Below the pieces are notes generated by a model, which saw nothing but the letters and a program-made list of their open reading frames with translations, was not told where the DNA came from and searched no databases. The position numbers and the translations under genes were made by a program. A DNA stretch of 8,840 nucleotides from Clostridiales bacterium (GTDB lineage Bacteria > Bacillota > Clostridia > Lachnospirales > WRAX01): contig JAISVU010000257.1 in assembly GCA_031271375.1 (NCBI GenBank), positions 1 through 8,840 on the forward strand, in the 5' to 3' direction. Positions 6,234 through 8,840 of the stretch are shown here, piece after piece; the first letter of the stretch is position 1, and each line of letters opens with the position of its first letter.

Positions 6234-6763
6234 TTATTGAACGCGTGGGGCCGGGGGATGTATGCTTGATTAAGCGGGAACCCATCAAAGACGAACGCGG
6301 GTTCTTCGCCAGAGCCTTTTGCAAAAACGAGCTGGAACAGGCGGGGCTGTGCGGCGATATCAAGCAGGTAAACATGTCGTACAACATAGAAAAAGGCACG
6401 CTGAGAGGCCTCCATTCACAAGTTGGGGAAGACGCGGAAGACAAGATCGTTGTCTGCGTCGCCGGGGAAATATTCGATGTCTGCGTGGATGTGCGAACGG
6501 ATTCCAAAACCTTCGGCAAATGGTACGGCGCTAACCTGTCGGCATGGAACGGCCATGCCCTTTACGTGCCAAAGGGCTTTGCCCACGGCTATATAACCCT
6601 TACCGAAGCCGTGTCCGTGCTGTATTTCGTGACCCAGTTCTATAGACACGGCGCCGAGAAGGGTTATCGTTATGACGACCCCGCCTTAGGTATAAAATGG
6701 CCCATTGCCCCGCCTTACATCGTCAGTGATAAGGACAGGGCCTGGCCGCTCATTAAGCTATGA
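6230..6763 (+). CDS. RmlC/RfbC-family nucleotide-sugar 3,5-epimerase (likely on a CDP sugar)
   Basis: This 177-residue cupin has the usual length of dTDP-4-dehydrorhamnose 3,5-epimerases, which invert C3 and C5 of 4-keto-6-deoxy sugars. The key residues are present near their canonical numbers: His62 in LRGLH, Lys72 in DKIVVCVAGEIFDV, His119 in VPKGFAHGY, Tyr132 in VLYFVTQFY and Asp169 in SDKDRAWP. The residue after the catalytic His is Ser where Tyr is usual (LHSQ versus LHYQ). No dTDP-sugar genes (RmlA, RmlB) are in the window, whereas RfbF and RfbG are, so the natural substrate is more likely CDP-4-dehydro-6-deoxy-D-glucose. Whether one or both carbons are inverted cannot be told. It overlaps both neighbours by 4 nt (ATGA) and has a strong SD (AAGGGGGGAG, 6215-6224). 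Confidence 0.88.
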   Translation: MIIERVGPGDVCLIKREPIKDERGFFARAFCKNELEQAGLCGDIKQVNMSYNIEKGTLRGLHSQVGEDAEDKIVVCVAGEIFDVCVDVRTDSKTFGKWYGANLSAWNGHALYVPKGFAHGYITLTEAVSVLYFVTQFYRHGAEKGYRYDDPALGIKWPIAPPYIVSDKDRAWPLIKL

Positions 6764-8133
6764 GCGATCCCATTATAATCGAGAGGGAAAATCCGGGAGC
6801 CCTTGATTTTATCGAGTTTGAGACCCCGGCGGAGCTGAACCGGTATTTTTGGAACGCCGCGAAGAAGAAGGGTTCCCCTAAGCTGTCCATTGCGGTGATG
6901 TCTCACCGCAACCTGGAAACACTGAGGATTTGCGTGGACTGCGTGCTGAGGTTCACGCAGGATATTGACTGCGAGCTTGTGCTTATGGACAATGCTTCGG
7001 AGGACGGCGGCGAGACGTTTGACTATCTTATGTCCGTTCCCCACAAACGCAAAAAGGTTATAAAAATGCAGGACAATATGGGCCCTTACTTTAACGCCGC
7101 CAGGGGATGGAGCACGTTATGGGGCCATTGCGAAGGGGATTATATCCTTCACCTTAACGACGACCATTTTATTACCGAAAACGCGGTGCAGAACATGATC
7201 CGCGCCCTGGATTCAGACATAACGATCGGCATGGTGAACCCCAAGTCGTCAAGCGCCTGGATGGGGCAGGACCCGGGGCTTGTGTACAATAATATCGACG
7301 AGATGTTCACGGCGGCGAAGGCTTTTAACGTCTACGATCCCGGAAAATGGGAGGAACGCATATACTGCGCCGCCGTGGCCTGGATGTTCCGTAAGGAGCT
7401 TAGGTACTGTATGGAGTGCGTTTATCCCTTCGGGCCTGAGCTGTGTTATGACATTGCGATGCGCCTTGCCGGTTATCGGGTAATGCTCCTCGGCGACACC
7501 TGGGTGCATCATCACCACGACTACACCAAAAAAGAGAGTTACGGCTTTGCCGGTGAAGCCGAGGAGAAGGTCAGGCAGAGGGAATATATGGAGCAGTCGA
7601 CAAGCCGCATAAAGTTCGGGCTTTCGATGTTCGGGGGCATATGCGTCTTTGAGAGGGAGCTTGCCGCGATGGCGGAGGCCCCGGTAATATCAGGCAGTCC
7701 GCCAAGCCTTCTCGCCATCCATGTAAGAGCGGGGCAGGGACTGCTGGATTTAAAAAACGCGCTGCGCAAGTACGGGGTCTATAACACGAAAAGCATGGTT
7801 TTCGAAACCGAGGCTAAATATTATCCGCTACTGTATACCGTTGCCGACGAGATTATACTTGGAGGAATAGATTCCATCGGGGAGATACTGGCGGGAAGAA
7901 CCTTCGATTACTGCCTTCTCGGCCCGCCGGTAACAGCCTATACCTATAAAGAACGGCTGCTTTCCGCCCTCGCGAATATGCTTAACCCGGGCGGCCAGCT
8001 GTTGATCAAGCTGGAGCCGGATGTGACGGCGTTTACAGAGCTGGCAGATTATCTTACGGCATCCTGCGGCGTTAATATAAGCTCCGTCAATCTGACGCAG
8101 TGGTATTATGTCATAAAAGCCATTAAACCATAG
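6760..8133 (+). CDS. Second GT2 glycosyltransferase with degenerate methyltransferase-like C-terminus
   Basis: This 457-residue paralog of the protein at 4701-6233 has the same domain order and no membrane segment. The GT-A part (about 40-260) contains KLSIAVMSHRNLETL, LVLMDNASEDGG (Asp77), LHLNDDHFITENAV with a canonical Asn-Asp-Asp (133-135), and DTWVHHHHDY at 246-255, which aligns with DTWICHDHDF of the first copy. The C-terminal region (about 315-455) keeps LLAIHVRAGQGLLDLKNAL, FDYCLLGPPVTAY at 382-394 and MLNPGGQLLIKLEP at 407-420. The glycine-rich SAM motif is poor, so catalysis of methyl transfer is doubtful and the domain may be structural. The start ATG 6760 overlaps the epimerase stop as ATGA. 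It is probably a sugar transferase acting with the first copy; linkage and substrate are unknown. Confidence 0.83.
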   Translation: MSDPIIIERENPGALDFIEFETPAELNRYFWNAAKKKGSPKLSIAVMSHRNLETLRICVDCVLRFTQDIDCELVLMDNASEDGGETFDYLMSVPHKRKKVIKMQDNMGPYFNAARGWSTLWGHCEGDYILHLNDDHFITENAVQNMIRALDSDITIGMVNPKSSSAWMGQDPGLVYNNIDEMFTAAKAFNVYDPGKWEERIYCAAVAWMFRKELRYCMECVYPFGPELCYDIAMRLAGYRVMLLGDTWVHHHHDYTKKESYGFAGEAEEKVRQREYMEQSTSRIKFGLSMFGGICVFERELAAMAEAPVISGSPPSLLAIHVRAGQGLLDLKNALRKYGVYNTKSMVFETEAKYYPLLYTVADEIILGGIDSIGEILAGRTFDYCLLGPPVTAYTYKERLLSALANMLNPGGQLLIKLEPDVTAFTELADYLTASCGVNISSVNLTQWYYVIKAIKP

Positions 8134-8145
8134 GGGGAGCGGATT

Positions 8146-8840
8146 ATGCCTCATGCGATTATAACCGGCGCGGCCGGCTTTATCGGCGTTCACCTGGCCG
8201 AGGAGTTATTGGCAAGCGGCTTTAGCGTAAGCGGCCTGTGCAGGAAGGGAAGCGGCAGTAACGGCAGGCTACCCGCAGACGTGAAAGCGTATTATGACCT
8301 GGAAGACCTGCCGGAGGCCGATATATTCTATCATCTGGCATGGGAATCGGCTTCCGGCCCCGGCAGGGCCGACGCGCTGATACAAAGCCGCAATGCCGCA
8401 TTTACGGCCGAGGCGCTGATGCTGGCAAAAAAGCGCGGCTGTAAACGCTTTATCGCGATGGGTACTATATATGAGCGCCTCGCGGGGCAGATATCGCAGT
8501 CGGGTAAGTTCTCCGGCCCGGATTTTTATATATTGAGCAAGGATTACGCCCGCCGCCTGGCGAACCAGCTGGCCTACAAGCTGGATATCGGTTTCGCCTG
8601 GTGCACGGTCTGCCATCCGATAGGCAGGTATATTAAACCCGAGCAGCTAATGGCCTCCGTCGTATCCGATCTGCTGAACGGCGTCAGCCCCGCCTTAGGC
8701 CCTGCGCTTATTAACTATGATATGATAGACGTAAGGGACGCCGCGCTGGCCCTGCGGCTCCTCGGGCAAGCGGAACGATTGACGGGCAGGGAGTATTATA
8801 TCGGCTCGGGCAGAGCAAAGCCGCTGCGCGAGTGGTTTAT
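8146..8840 (+). CDS. NAD(P)-dependent SDR, candidate CDP-4-keto-6-deoxysugar reductase, 3' end outside window
   Basis: The frame is open from ATG 8146 to the window end, 231 codons without a stop. The SD GGGGGAG (8133-8139) lies 6 nt upstream and 12 nt separate it from the previous stop. The protein starts with the extended-SDR Rossmann motif TGAAGFIG (7-14, Gly8, Gly11, Gly14). It also has FYHLAW at 61-66, a catalytic Thr region AMGTIYE (104-110) and the pair Tyr128/Lys132 in FYILSK. The HLAW segment resembles CDP-abequose and CDP-paratose synthase-type reductases. In this cassette the missing step is reduction of the 4-keto group, so a 4-reductase role is the best inference; another epimerase or dehydratase role is possible. 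Probably several dozen C-terminal residues are missing. Confidence 0.82.
   Translation, partial: MPHAIITGAAGFIGVHLAEELLASGFSVSGLCRKGSGSNGRLPADVKAYYDLEDLPEADIFYHLAWESASGPGRADALIQSRNAAFTAEALMLAKKRGCKRFIAMGTIYERLAGQISQSGKFSGPDFYILSKDYARRLANQLAYKLDIGFAWCTVCHPIGRYIKPEQLMASVVSDLLNGVSPALGPALINYDMIDVRDAALALRLLGQAERLTGREYYIGSGRAKPLREWF

Overview
The window looks like a chromosomal segment of a Gram-positive bacterium, probably a Clostridia-type Firmicute. The tRNA-Cys remnant has Firmicute-like sequence, the ECF sigma factor is paired with a DUF4179-type membrane anti-sigma factor, and Shine-Dalgarno (SD) sites are strong and G-rich. The species cannot be told from this sequence. Coding DNA from about 930 onward is visibly richer in G+C than the A+T-rich stretch before it.

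Left end (1-816): the tail of an integrated mobile element. It holds the 3' part of a SLOG/DUF1273-type gene, then a short fossil of a tyrosine integrase C-terminus that keeps the active-site tyrosine region, then an 11-bp tandem repeat that could be arm-type integrase sites, and finally the 3' half of a tRNA-Cys(GCA) with no 5' half. That order is what one end of an element integrated into a tRNA-Cys gene should look like. The complete tRNA gene is predicted at the other end, outside the window. A strong intrinsic terminator at 834-873 follows and probably belonged to the original tRNA-Cys gene.

Middle (932-2874): a two-gene regulatory unit, an ECF sigma factor and its membrane-anchored DUF4179-type anti-sigma factor, overlapping by 17 nt. 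It is followed by a large G/C-rich hairpin (2824-2874). The 3' arm of this hairpin carries the only plausible SD of the next gene, so it may act as a terminator, an attenuator or a translational lock.

Right part (2879-8840, running off the window): a tightly coupled glycan cassette on the + strand. Glucose-1-phosphate cytidylyltransferase (RfbF) and CDP-glucose 4,6-dehydratase (RfbG) make CDP-4-dehydro-6-deoxy-D-glucose. An RmlC-family sugar epimerase with all its catalytic residues and a truncated NAD(P)-dependent SDR (likely the 4-reductase) should convert this into a CDP-6-deoxyhexose. Two paralogous two-domain proteins (GT2 glycosyltransferase plus a methyltransferase-like Rossmann domain) flank the epimerase gene and are the likely users of the sugar. 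Four successive junctions overlap by 1 to 4 nt and the last gap is 12 nt, so this is one transcription unit. No RfbH-type 3-dehydratase is seen, so a plain 6-deoxyhexose is favoured over a 3,6-dideoxyhexose, unless that gene lies downstream.

No CRISPR array, complete insertion sequence, rRNA gene or replication origin was seen.
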